A DNA stretch of 64,000 nt from [Clostridium] celerecrescens 18A (GTDB lineage: Bacteria; Bacillota; Clostridia; Lachnospirales; Lachnospiraceae): positions 1,674,001 through 1,738,000 of the forward strand of contig NZ_PGET01000001.1 of the NCBI RefSeq assembly GCF_002797975.1, given 5' to 3'. Positions 8,758-17,592 of this stretch are shown piece after piece. The translations under genes were made by a program, and so were the position numbers. How positions within the stretch are numbered: the stretch's first letter is position 1; each line of letters opens with the position of its first letter. The notes beneath the pieces were generated by a model. That model was not told the origin of the DNA and did not search any database. It worked only from the letters and a program-made list of their open reading frames with translations.

Positions 8758-9852
8758 ATGCAGACCTATCCGTTATCCAGCATCTCAGTAGAGGCGGCCG
8801 CCAGACTGCAGTTTAAAGTGATTGATTGTATCACAAAATCATTCAGCGGCCGCGAGATTTTAAATCGTGGAGATTTAGGGGTTATTCCAGGGCTTAATAA
8901 GCCGATAACCACAAAGAAAGCGGAACGGGTTATTGCGGATCTGTTTGATGGGGAAGCCTGTATCCTGGTAAGAGGCGCCGGAAGCGGAGCTATAAGAATG
9001 GGACTCCACAGTATATTAAAACCGGCCGAAAAAATTTTGGTACACAAGGCGCCTGTTTACAGTACGACTGCCACCTCCCTGGAAATGTTATACATTCCGG
9101 CTGTAGAGGCCGATTATAATGATCCGGACGATATACGCAGGGTGATAAAAGAAAACAATGATATTAAAGGTGCCCTCATCCAATACACAAGGCAAAAGGC
9201 GGATGACCGCTACGACATAGCCCAGGTGATAGAAACAATTAAGGAATGCATTGATATTCCCATATTAACCGATGATAACTATGCCGCCATGAAAGTGAGC
9301 CGGATTGGCATCCAGTGCGGAGCGGACCTTTCCTGTTTTTCCTCTTTTAAGCTGTTGGGCCCGGAAGGTGTAGGCATTATCGTAGGAAAGGCATGCTATA
9401 TTGAAACATTAGTGAAAGAAAGTTATTCCGGAGGCATGCAGGTACAGGGACATGAAGCCCTGGATGTACTCCACGGCCTTGTTTACGCGCCTGTGGCCCT
9501 GGCCATACAGGCCCAGGTAAATGAAATATGTGTAAAAAGGCTGAATGAAGGTGAGATCCCTCAGGTAAAACAGGCATTTCTGGCAAATGCCCAGTCAAAA
9601 GTACTATTGGTCGAGTTTTATGAGAACATTGCAGAAAAAGTCCTTATGGAAGCCGAAAAGCTGGGAGCAGCGCCGAATCCAGTGGGGGCAGAATCAAAAT
9701 ATGAGCTGGTTCCCATGTTTTACCGGGTATCCGGTACCTTCCGGAGTGCGGATCCAACACTGGAAAGCCGTATGATCCGAATCAACCCGATGCGGTCCGG
9801 GGCGGATACCATTATGCACATTATAAAAGAAGCTGTAGAAAGAGTGATATAA
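8758..9852 (+). CDS. yhfS: YhfS-like PLP-dependent aminotransferase-fold enzyme
   Basis: Fold-type I PLP enzyme of the YhfS family, 364 residues. The PLP lysine is most likely in SSFKLLGPEG (about residue 203), and an Asp-containing segment, PILTDDNYA, precedes it by about 30 residues as expected for the Asp that contacts the pyridine ring. It sits directly upstream of yhfX with no gap, and has an AAGGAGG site. Transamination or an elimination reaction are both possible; the substrate is unknown. Confidence 0.85.
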   Translation: MQTYPLSSISVEAAARLQFKVIDCITKSFSGREILNRGDLGVIPGLNKPITTKKAERVIADLFDGEACILVRGAGSGAIRMGLHSILKPAEKILVHKAPVYSTTATSLEMLYIPAVEADYNDPDDIRRVIKENNDIKGALIQYTRQKADDRYDIAQVIETIKECIDIPILTDDNYAAMKVSRIGIQCGADLSCFSSFKLLGPEGVGIIVGKACYIETLVKESYSGGMQVQGHEALDVLHGLVYAPVALAIQAQVNEICVKRLNEGEIPQVKQAFLANAQSKVLLVEFYENIAEKVLMEAEKLGAAPNPVGAESKYELVPMFYRVSGTFRSADPTLESRMIRINPMRSGADTIMHIIKEAVERVI

Positions 9853-11010
9853 ATGTTTTTAGAACAGACCTTAAAACGAAACCCGGAACTGATCAAAGCC
9901 TCCTTTGAGCTTCATCAGAGCGGGCTGATCCAACCGGATTCTTATGTGATAGACGTGGATACCTTTCTGGATAATGCAGCTTTCATGTTAAAAGAAGCAA
10001 AGAAAAAGGAGATCCGGTTGTTCTTCATGCTGAAGCAGGCCGGAAGAAATCCCTACCTGGCAGGGAAACTGGTGGAACTGGGCTACGAAGGGGCCGTTGT
10101 AGTGGATTATAAAGAAGCCAAAGTCATGATGGATCACCAGATCCCGATCGCAAACGTCGGGCATCTGGTACAGATTCCCACTGCCCAGGTAGAGGAGATC
10201 GTGGCATACCGTCCTCAGTTGATCACGGTATATTCCGAAGAGAAAATCAGTCAGATCCATCAGGCGGCAAAGAAACTGGGACTTTCCCAGGAGATCATTC
10301 TCCGTGTTACCAGCGATTCGGATATGATCTATTCAGGGCAGACTGCAGGGTTCCATATTGATGCGTTAAAAGTTCTGGCAGAACGGGTCAAAACACAGTA
10401 TCCCTGTGTAAGAATTGCAGGTGTCACATCTTTTCCCTGTTTTTTGTATGAAGAAACCGCTCATGACCTGAACCCCACCAATAATATGGATACCGTAAGA
10501 TTTGCGGCTAAGATTTTAAAGGAGTGTGGAATCCAGGTAACCATCGTCAATACACCATCAGGATCCTGCACCTACGCCCTGAATAAGATCAGAGAAATGG
10601 GAGGAAACTGTGCCGAGCCGGGCCATGGCCTGACCGGAACGACTCCAATGCATGCGTACCATATGCTGGAGGAAGTTCCGTGTGTTACTTATGTTAGTGA
10701 AATATCCCACAATTTTAAGAGGCAGGCCTATTGTTTCGGCGGCGGCTATTACCGGCGTTCCCACGTAAAGTCTGCACTGGTTGGGACCTCTTTTGATAAT
10801 TACACAGAAATGGGTATTATTCCGCCTTCCAATGAAAGCATTGATTACCATTTCGGCCTGACGAAAGAAGGAACAGTAGGAGATACTGTGGTCATGGCAT
10901 TCCGTTATCAGATCTTCGTTACCCGGTCGGATGTGGTGCTGTTGGAAGGATTGAAAAAGAAAAAGCCGCAAATTGTTGGAATATATGACAGCATGGGGAA
11001 AAAGCTATGA
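9853..11010 (+). CDS. yhfX: YhfX-like PLP enzyme with alanine-racemase-type N-domain
   Basis: Fold-type III PLP protein. The N-terminal barrel begins with YVIDVDTFLDNA and the PLP lysine in FFMLKQAGRNP (about residue 59), then an extended C-terminal part rich in Gly/Tyr (CFGGGYYRRSH). Length 385. The family is usually annotated as alanine-racemase-like, but no activity can be inferred beyond racemase, epimerase or amino-acid decarboxylase-type chemistry. It follows yhfS immediately and overlaps yhfW by four bases (ATGA), indicating tight translational coupling. Confidence 0.85.
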   Translation: MFLEQTLKRNPELIKASFELHQSGLIQPDSYVIDVDTFLDNAAFMLKEAKKKEIRLFFMLKQAGRNPYLAGKLVELGYEGAVVVDYKEAKVMMDHQIPIANVGHLVQIPTAQVEEIVAYRPQLITVYSEEKISQIHQAAKKLGLSQEIILRVTSDSDMIYSGQTAGFHIDALKVLAERVKTQYPCVRIAGVTSFPCFLYEETAHDLNPTNNMDTVRFAAKILKECGIQVTIVNTPSGSCTYALNKIREMGGNCAEPGHGLTGTTPMHAYHMLEEVPCVTYVSEISHNFKRQAYCFGGGYYRRSHVKSALVGTSFDNYTEMGIIPPSNESIDYHFGLTKEGTVGDTVVMAFRYQIFVTRSDVVLLEGLKKKKPQIVGIYDSMGKKL

Positions 11011-12221
11011 AAAAAAGATTGATTGTTATCGTATTGGATGGATTTGGCATCGGAGCCATGGAAGATGCACGTCTGGCCAGGCCGGGAGATGAAACAGCCA
11101 ATACCCTTAGAAGCATTTTAAAGGACTACCCCGATCTAAAGCTCCCGGCACTGGAAAAGCTGGGACTTATGAATGCCTATGGGAAGGAAAGTGCTTCCAT
11201 GAAATTCTCACCTGAAGCAAATTTCGGTAGCTGCGAACTCATGCATTATGGTGCAGATACGTTTATGGGGCATCAGGAGATTATGGGAACACTTCCTAAA
11301 AAACCAGAAGTCCATCCCTTTCAGGAGAAAGCAGACGCAGTAAAATCACACCTGGAGGCAAATGGACATCAGGTACAGGTCATAGAACGGCAGGGGCTGC
11401 GCTATTTACTGGTAGACCATTACGTAACCGTAGCTGATAATCTGGAAGCGGATTTAGGGATGTGCTACAATGTAACGGCTCCTTTGGATCTGATCTCCTT
11501 TGAAGAGGAATATGCCATAGCCAGAAAGGTAAGAGAAGTAGTAACCGTAGGCCGGGTGATTGTATTTGGCGGAACCGGAAATACCATGGAAGACCTCTGG
11601 AATGCTGAAGAAGTGAAAGAAGGCCGTTTTATCGGCATTGCCTCTGCAAAATCCAAATCCTATGATCAGGGCTACCAGTGCAGACACTTAGGTTATGGGG
11701 TGGATCAAAACGTACAGGCCCCCACGATTCTCACAAAAGCAGGGTATGACTGTACTCTGATTGGAAAAGTAGCGGACATTGTATCCAATGACAGAGGGCT
11801 GAGCATTTCCTGTGTACCCACACAGGAAGTGATGGACCTTACATATCGGGAAACAGAAGCCATAAATCAGGGCTTTTTATGTACCAATGTGCAGGAAACA
11901 GACTTAGCCGGGCATTCCCAGTCCACCATGGTTTATAAAAGGATCTTAGAAATCGCAGACCAGGGAATCAGCAGGCTTTTACCGGAACTGACTTCCCAGG
12001 ACATTCTGGTGATTATGGCCGACCACGGAAATGATCCCAATATCGGTCACAGTAAGCATACCAGGGAACGTGTTCCCCTTCTCGTTTATAAAAAAGGAAT
12101 AACAGGAAGAAGGCTGGGAAGGAGAAATACTCTCTCTGACATTGGCGCAACCGTTTGTGATTATTTTGGCACAGACGCTCCGCAAAACGGAGAATCCTTT
12201 CTGCCGGTTCTAAAAAATTGA
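11007..12221 (+). CDS. yhfW: YhfW-like phosphopentomutase-family enzyme
   Basis: Alkaline-phosphatase-superfamily protein related to phosphopentomutase DeoB. Metal ligands and the catalytic Thr are recognisable: VLDGFGIGA at the start, GADTFMGHQEIMG with the phospho-accepting Thr, then DLAGH and ADHGNDPNIGHSKHTRE near the C-terminus. At 404 residues it has DeoB size. The acceptor may be a sugar phosphate made by the rest of the pathway (inference). It is the last operon gene; a terminator follows about 60 bases downstream. Confidence 0.85.
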   Translation: MKKRLIVIVLDGFGIGAMEDARLARPGDETANTLRSILKDYPDLKLPALEKLGLMNAYGKESASMKFSPEANFGSCELMHYGADTFMGHQEIMGTLPKKPEVHPFQEKADAVKSHLEANGHQVQVIERQGLRYLLVDHYVTVADNLEADLGMCYNVTAPLDLISFEEEYAIARKVREVVTVGRVIVFGGTGNTMEDLWNAEEVKEGRFIGIASAKSKSYDQGYQCRHLGYGVDQNVQAPTILTKAGYDCTLIGKVADIVSNDRGLSISCVPTQEVMDLTYRETEAINQGFLCTNVQETDLAGHSQSTMVYKRILEIADQGISRLLPELTSQDILVIMADHGNDPNIGHSKHTRERVPLLVYKKGITGRRLGRRNTLSDIGATVCDYFGTDAPQNGESFLPVLKN

Positions 12222-12284
12222 CGGGAAGGAATTTAACTTCATCAAGTAGTGAAGCGGATTGCGAATATCCGATTGGCTCCATAA

Positions 12285-12330
12285 AAAAAACATGAGGGAA
12301 ACGGCAAAGGCCGCACGCCTCATGTTTTTT
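12285..12330. terminator. Bidirectional terminator between yhfW and glmS
   Basis: Stem of 13 pairs (AAAAAACATGAGG at 12285-12297 with CCTCATGTTTTTT at 12318-12330), A-rich on one side and T-rich on the other, placed between converging genes, so it can end both. Confidence 0.92.
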
Positions 12331-12344
12331 CTTTTCCTATGAGT

Positions 12345-14162
12345 TTACTCAACCGTCACAGACTTCGCCAGATTCCTTGGCTGATCCACATCCAGATCCT
12401 TTCCCACAGAAGCGTAATATGCAATAAGCTGAAGCACAACTGCGATTGGAAATACCGTGAACCGGTCGCCGATCTCCGGAATATTGATCTGAACATCAGC
12501 AATCCCTGGCTCAATCTTAGATTTCTCCTTTGTCAATAAAATCACAAATGCACCTCTTGCCTTTACTTCCCGGATATTGGAGATGGTTTTTGAAAAAATC
12601 TTCTCCTGTGTTGCAATGGCAATAACCGGAACCTGATCCGTTATAAGAGCAATGGTACCGTGTTTTAATTCACCTGCAGCATAGGCTTCCGCATGAATAT
12701 AGGAAATTTCTTTTAATTTCAAAGCCCCTTCCAGTGAGAAGGCGTAATCAAGACCACGTCCGATAAAAAAAGCATCCGGCTTATTGATTAAGTGCGTTAC
12801 TAAGGCCTTTACCTCATTCTTTTTTTCAATCATAGCCTCCATGGCCGGTATGGCATCAAGCAGCTTTTTTATAAAGTCCTCGGCTTCCTCGTGGTCATAA
12901 TTTCCTCGGACAAAGGCCATCCGGCAGCATACCATATAAAGGGCAGCAAGCTGAACAGAGTATGCTTTGGTACTGGCAACAGCAATTTCCGGGCCTGCAT
13001 GAGTATAAAGAACATAATCGCTTTCCCTGGCAATGGTAGAGCCTTTTACATTGACCACAGAAAGAGTAGAAGCGCCGCAGGCCTTCGCCAGCCGCAAAGC
13101 CGCCAGGGTATCAATGGTCTCCCCTGACTGGGATATGATGATGACCAGGGTGTTACGATCAATGAGCGGGTCTTCATAACGGAATTCAGAAGCAATGGAA
13201 ACTGTAACAGGGATACGAAGAAGCGGTTCCATAAGAGCCCTTGCCACCATCCCTGCGTGCATGGCAGTACCGCAGGCCACGATATGAACCTGGGTGCACT
13301 GTTTCAGCACTGAGTCCGGAATTCCGTCATCGCCAAAGTCCGGCAGTCCCTTTACCAGTCGCGGCAATATGGTGTTCTTAAGGGCATCCGGCTGTTCATG
13401 GATTTCCTTCAGCATGAAATGGGGGAATCCGTTTTTCATGGCTGCATCCATATTCCAGTTTACCTCCATCAGCTCAGGTACTTCTTCCTGTTGTTCCAGG
13501 TTATAAAGATGTACCTTATAGGAGGTGAGTTTTACAATATGATTCTCAGGAACCACAAAGTACTGCCTGGTATATGGAATGAGAGCAGTTAAATCCGAAG
13601 CTACAAAAGAACCGGATCTTGTATAGGCCACAACCAGGGGGCTGATATTGCGGATTGCATAGATATCACCTGGATGATCTTCAAACATCACGCAAAAGCT
13701 GTAAGAGCCTTTTAAATAGGCGGTAAATTTTGAAATAGCTTCTACGGGATCTCCCTGATAAATGCTCTCCAGAACCCAGGCAGCCACCTCGCTGTCTGTT
13801 TCGGAGCGGAGCTTTCCCTCCAGATGAAAATCAAGAGTAAGCTGATGATAATTTTCTATAATGCCGTTATGAACCAGAGTAATCCGCCCAGCCTGATGAG
13901 GATGGGTATTTTGGGTCGTTACACCTCCGTGGGTTGCCCATCTGGTATGTCCAAGACCACAATGGGATACCTCTGTGATTCCTTTGCATTCTTCCTTTAG
14001 ATTGGATACTTTTCCTGTATGTCTGATCAGTCGGGTATGAGAATTCTCCATAAAAAGAGCAATGCCTGCACTGTCATACCCCCGGTATTCCAGCTGAGAC
14101 AATCCTTCGAGCAATATTCTTTTAGAGTCTAATGGTCCTGTATATCCAATAATTCCACACAT
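12345..14162 (-). CDS. glmS: Glutamine-fructose-6-phosphate aminotransferase (isomerising)
   Basis: Makes glucosamine-6-phosphate from fructose-6-phosphate and glutamine, the entry step to UDP-GlcNAc and cell wall synthesis. The N-terminal Ntn glutaminase domain has Cys2 (MCGIIGYTG) and the GLGHTRWATHG block; two SIS sugar-isomerase domains follow (VACGTAMHAG, SQSGETIDTLA, and STKAYSVQLA), and the C-terminus ends with DQPRNLAKSVTVE as expected. Length 605. The ATG has AAGGAGAT upstream. Expression is very probably controlled by the ribozyme in its leader. Confidence 0.97.
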   Translation of the reverse strand: MCGIIGYTGPLDSKRILLEGLSQLEYRGYDSAGIALFMENSHTRLIRHTGKVSNLKEECKGITEVSHCGLGHTRWATHGGVTTQNTHPHQAGRITLVHNGIIENYHQLTLDFHLEGKLRSETDSEVAAWVLESIYQGDPVEAISKFTAYLKGSYSFCVMFEDHPGDIYAIRNISPLVVAYTRSGSFVASDLTALIPYTRQYFVVPENHIVKLTSYKVHLYNLEQQEEVPELMEVNWNMDAAMKNGFPHFMLKEIHEQPDALKNTILPRLVKGLPDFGDDGIPDSVLKQCTQVHIVACGTAMHAGMVARALMEPLLRIPVTVSIASEFRYEDPLIDRNTLVIIISQSGETIDTLAALRLAKACGASTLSVVNVKGSTIARESDYVLYTHAGPEIAVASTKAYSVQLAALYMVCCRMAFVRGNYDHEEAEDFIKKLLDAIPAMEAMIEKKNEVKALVTHLINKPDAFFIGRGLDYAFSLEGALKLKEISYIHAEAYAAGELKHGTIALITDQVPVIAIATQEKIFSKTISNIREVKARGAFVILLTKEKSKIEPGIADVQINIPEIGDRFTVFPIAVVLQLIAYYASVGKDLDVDQPRNLAKSVTVE

Positions 14163-14223
14163 AATTTCATAATCTCCTTAAATTTTCATTTTGTGGCTGC
14201 ATTCGTCCTTAAAAATGGCAAAC

Positions 14224-14270
14224 AAAAAACAAGCTGTCTGGCTCCAGATTTTAAAACGGCAGCTTTTTTA
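14224..14270 (-). terminator. Hairpin with T-tract between ribozyme and glmS
   Basis: In the glmS transcript direction, AAAAAAGCTG (14269-14260) pairs with CAGCTT (14236-14231) and is followed by GTTTTTTG. The 6-bp core stem with a 23-base loop is weak for a terminator, but it sits between the ribozyme and the glmS start and has a U-tract, so read-through control is conceivable. The A/T flanks would work in either direction. Confidence 0.4.
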
Positions 14271-14294
14271 TTACATTCTGTTTTTAGTCCCCGG

Positions 14295-14462
14295 TTCCAA
14301 CGCGTTTGTTTTGCAGTTACCTGCATATTTCACGTAGGATACACGCCCGGAGGGGCATGGAAGGGCATCCGCCGAATATTCGATAACCCTTCACCTCGTC
14401 AACCCTTGATGCCATTTTTCCCTGAAAAATGTTCACGATCGCATCAACTGGTGCATGGCGCT
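14295..14462 (-). ncRNA. glmS ribozyme: glmS ribozyme (GlcN6P-activated self-cleaving riboswitch)
   Basis: The reverse strand carries the diagnostic core: AGCGCC at the 5' end (14462-14457), then GTTGACGAGGTG, GGTTATCGAAT, TTCGGCGGATGCCC in the right order, which form the double pseudoknot and the GlcN6P site. By analogy with Bacillus the cut is expected between A14462 and G14461. A 3' P4-like stem (ATGCAGGTAACTGCA) follows. GlcN6P-dependent cleavage exposes the glmS mRNA to decay, closing a feedback loop. The 3' limit is approximate. Confidence 0.95.
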
Positions 14463-14506
14463 TAGCTTTGCTATTGTTATTTATGCCTCCTTCATAAATC
14501 TAGTTT

Positions 14507-14535
14507 ATTATAGCCTTTGATCGTTTGTGCGTCAA
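14507..14535 (-). promoter_or_regulatory. glmS promoter
   Basis: On the minus strand TTGACG (14535-14530) and TATAAT (14512-14507) are separated by 17 bases, close to sigma-A consensus. Transcription would start near 14500, about 38 bases before the expected ribozyme cut. Confidence 0.85.
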
Positions 14536-14631
14536 TACTATGATTTACATTCATTTTACGAAAAGCTTCTTTTTCATTTTACATCAATTCTATAAAATGA
14601 ATTTTAGATATGCAGAAAGGAATTGTGATCT

Positions 14632-15732
14632 ATGGCAAGTTTATCTTTTGTAAATGTATGTAAAACCTATAAAAACGGCCTCACCGTTGTAAAGGATTTT
14701 AATCTTGATATCAAAGACAGGGAATTTTTGATCCTGGTCGGCCCATCCGGCTGCGGGAAGTCAACGACACTTCGCATGATAGCAGGGCTTGAAGACATTT
14801 CTTCCGGTGAGTTGTGGATAAATGGACAGCTTATGAATATGACAAGCCCCCAAAGCAGGGACCTATCCATGGTGTTCCAGTCTTACGCTCTTTATCCCCA
14901 CTTAACAGTCTACCAGAATATGGCCTTTGGCTTAAAGGTACATAAGGTCCCAAGGGAAGAAATAGGGAAACGAGTTGGTCGTGCGGCGGAAATCCTTCAT
15001 ATCAGCCATTTGCTTGACCGGAAGCCTTCTGCCTTATCAGGAGGGCAGAAACAGCGGGTTGCAATCGGAAGCGTGATTGTCCGCCAGCCTAAGGCATATC
15101 TGATGGACGAACCCTTATCCAATCTAGATGCAAAGCTGCGGGCACAAATGCGTGTAGAGCTTGCCAAAATCCACAGAGAACTGGATGCAACCATCATTTA
15201 TGTTACCCATGACCAGGTGGAGGCAATGACCCTTGGCACCAGGATCGTAGTCATGAACAGCGGGGTGATCCAGCAGGCTGCAGTTCCAAATGACATTTAT
15301 CAAAATCCAGTCAATAAATTTGTGGCAGGCTTTATCGGCTCCCCCTCCATGAACTTCCTGCCTGTCTGGGTAGAGCGAAGAGAAGAGAAGATCTGCCTGG
15401 AATTTGGTAAAAACAAACTCTTTACGAATGAAATATGCGCAAAGCGGCTGTTGGAAGGCGGTTATGTGGGAAGGCGTGTGTACCTGGGGATCCGGCCAGA
15501 AGATTTCCATGAAGAAGGACCAGAAGAACAGAAGCTCCTTTTGGATGTGGATATGAAAGAGGTCCTTGGGGCCGAAATACTTTTCCATGGCCGAATCAAC
15601 AGAGATGAGATATGTGTACGGTTAAGTCCCAATGTTAAGGCAGAGAGCGGCGACCGTTTACCGGTATATGCGGATATGGACCGAATTAAATTGTTCGATA
15701 TGGATACGGAGCAAAATATTTTATACGTTTAA
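14632..15732 (+). CDS. ugpC: ABC importer ATPase, UgpC/MsmX type
   Basis: Nucleotide-binding subunit of a carbohydrate or glycerol-phosphate importer. Walker A GPSGCGKST, the ABC signature LSGGQKQR, Walker B YLMDEPLSNLD and the H-loop YVTHD are intact, and a C-terminal TOBE/regulatory region (about 240-366) includes IRPEDF. Length 366 is typical of MalK/UgpC/MsmX. The ATG has an AAAGGA site. It precedes two permeases, a lipoprotein and a GDPD relic, which points to glycerol-3-phosphate or glycerophosphodiesters. MsmX-type ATPases often serve several importers, so it may also energise the ATPase-less system at 36-39 kb (inference). Confidence 0.88.
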   Translation: MASLSFVNVCKTYKNGLTVVKDFNLDIKDREFLILVGPSGCGKSTTLRMIAGLEDISSGELWINGQLMNMTSPQSRDLSMVFQSYALYPHLTVYQNMAFGLKVHKVPREEIGKRVGRAAEILHISHLLDRKPSALSGGQKQRVAIGSVIVRQPKAYLMDEPLSNLDAKLRAQMRVELAKIHRELDATIIYVTHDQVEAMTLGTRIVVMNSGVIQQAAVPNDIYQNPVNKFVAGFIGSPSMNFLPVWVERREEKICLEFGKNKLFTNEICAKRLLEGGYVGRRVYLGIRPEDFHEEGPEEQKLLLDVDMKEVLGAEILFHGRINRDEICVRLSPNVKAESGDRLPVYADMDRIKLFDMDTEQNILYV

Positions 15733-15743
15733 GGAGCCTTCAT

Positions 15744-16610
15744 ATGAACCTAAAAACAATTGTAAAGAAAGCAGGGCCTTATGCCTATATAGTCCCGGCA
15801 ATGACAATATTTGCAGTATTTTTGTTTTTCCCGTTTTTCAAAACAATATATTTAAGCTTATATAAAACCAATAAAATGGGTCAGGCCAAGCTTTATGTAG
15901 GTCTTTTAAACTATACGGACCTTTTAAATTCCCCGTCTTTTTTCAACAGCCTTCTGGTAACCGCAGTATTTGTCTTAATTGTCGTAACAGTAAGCATGCT
16001 GTTAGGGCTCGTTGCTGCAGTTCTTTGCAGCAAGACCTTTCCCGGAATCCGGATCTTCAGCACTGCTTACGCGCTGCCAATGGCCATTGCTTCCAGTTCC
16101 GCTGCTATGATATTTAAAATCATGCTTCATCCTTCCATTGGAATCGTTAATAAGATCCTGGGATTCCATATTAACTGGATCAGTGATCCCAGGTATGCCC
16201 TGGCCTGTGTCGCCCTGTTGACCGCCTGGCTGAACAGCGGAATCAACTTTCTTTATTTCAGCGCCGGGCTCAGCAACATTGATGAGACCATTTATGAAAG
16301 AGCCTCCGTGGATGGGGCAAATGCTGTTCAGAAATTTTTCTTCCTGACACTTCCTGGCTTAAGCCCTATTATGTTTTACACCCTGGTGGTCAATATCATT
16401 CAGGCATTCCAGTCCTTTGGCCAGGTCAAGGTCCTGACTCAGGGCGGACCTGGAGAATCCACCAATTTGATCGTTTACTCCATTTACCGGGACGCCTTTT
16501 TTAACTACCGCTTCGGGAGCGCAGCAGCCCAGTCCGTGCTGTTGTTCCTCATCATCATGATCCTCACCATATGCATGTTCCGCCTGGAAAAGAAGGGGGT
16601 AAGCTATTGA
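15744..16610 (+). CDS. ugpA: ABC importer permease, UgpA type
   Basis: Membrane subunit with about six transmembrane segments and the permease EAA loop ERASVDGANAVQKFFFLTLPGLSP near residue 187, which docks onto the ATPase. The first segment (YAYIVPAMTIFAVFLFFPFF) is typical of MalF/UgpA proteins. Length 288. An AAGGAG site precedes the ATG. It partners with the next gene. The UgpA assignment follows from the adjacent GDPD relic and general resemblance; another carbohydrate substrate is possible. Confidence 0.82.
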   Translation: MNLKTIVKKAGPYAYIVPAMTIFAVFLFFPFFKTIYLSLYKTNKMGQAKLYVGLLNYTDLLNSPSFFNSLLVTAVFVLIVVTVSMLLGLVAAVLCSKTFPGIRIFSTAYALPMAIASSSAAMIFKIMLHPSIGIVNKILGFHINWISDPRYALACVALLTAWLNSGINFLYFSAGLSNIDETIYERASVDGANAVQKFFFLTLPGLSPIMFYTLVVNIIQAFQSFGQVKVLTQGGPGESTNLIVYSIYRDAFFNYRFGSAAAQSVLLFLIIMILTICMFRLEKKGVSY

Positions 16611-17518
16611 TGGAATCTATTATCACCACAGCCTCCAAAGATATGAACCGGGATGAGCTGGAAAAACTGAAGCAGTCTGCCAATCAAAAGGCCCTTGTGC
16701 GCAGAAGGGTGGGAAAGCTGGCACTGGTGATCATAAACCTGGCCATGTCTGTCTTTGTTTTGCTTCCGCTTCTGTATGCGGTGAGCATTGCATTCATGCC
16801 TTCCGGTGAACTGTTCACAACTGATATGAACTTAATCCCAGGGAATCCGACCCTTGAGAACTTTCGTCAGGCCATGGTTAAAATCCCCTTAAGCCGGTTT
16901 ATTGTCAATTCCTTTTTTGTAGCAGGCTGTATCACATTCGGACAGATCCTATCCTGTTCCCTGGCGGCATTTTCTTTTTCCTTTCTGGATTTTAAGGGGA
17001 AAAATCTGCTGTTCATGATTGTTATGGCAACCATGATGATACCTGGAGAAGCCACCATCATCTCAAATTATTTGACCGTAAGCGGGTTACAATGGCTTGA
17101 CAGCTACAAGGTATTAATTATTCCTTATCTTACTTCAGCCATGGGTATTTTCCTTTTCCGTCAGTTTTATAAATCTTTTCCTGTATCCTTATATGAATCT
17201 GCGAGGATTGACGGTTGTTCTAACTTAAGATTTATTTACAGCATCCTGATTCCTCTTACCAAATCAGCAATCGGGGCCATGGCAGTCTATACCTTTATCA
17301 ATGCCTGGAATATGTATATGTGGCCTCTTCTTGTTACCGGCTCTGACCGCATGAGAACGGTTCAGATTGGAATCGGCATGCTGGACAGCGTGGACTCACA
17401 GTCCATTTCCATGATGATCGCAGGTGTTGTCATGATCATCGTTCCATCTATCTCTGTTTTCATTGCAGGGCAAAGACAGTTGATCCGTGGTATGTTCTCA
17501 GGAGCAGTCAAAGGCTGA
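16610..17518 (+). CDS. ugpE: ABC importer permease, UgpE type
   Basis: Second permease, MalG/UgpE-like, with an N-terminal cytoplasmic extension of about 35 residues before the first membrane segment (LALVIINLAMSVFVLLPLLY) and the EAA loop ESARIDGCSNLRFIYSILIPL. The ATG at 16610 shares its A with the upstream TGA, so the pair is translationally coupled, and AAGAAGGGGG precedes it. Length 302. Confidence 0.82.
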   Translation: MESIITTASKDMNRDELEKLKQSANQKALVRRRVGKLALVIINLAMSVFVLLPLLYAVSIAFMPSGELFTTDMNLIPGNPTLENFRQAMVKIPLSRFIVNSFFVAGCITFGQILSCSLAAFSFSFLDFKGKNLLFMIVMATMMIPGEATIISNYLTVSGLQWLDSYKVLIIPYLTSAMGIFLFRQFYKSFPVSLYESARIDGCSNLRFIYSILIPLTKSAIGAMAVYTFINAWNMYMWPLLVTGSDRMRTVQIGIGMLDSVDSQSISMMIAGVVMIIVPSISVFIAGQRQLIRGMFSGAVKG

Positions 17519-17592
17519 CCTGGTTCAGACGTCCGGCGAGCCGCCAGGCAAATCGGTCTTCAATATTAAAAATAAAATTTGGAGGAAAGAAG

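Noticed and set aside
14193..14465. 90-residue ORF on the plus strand
   Set aside because: It is antisense to the glmS ribozyme and has no ribosome site.
15124..15588. 154-residue ORF on the minus strand
   Set aside because: Shadow of the ATPase gene, no family match or start signals.
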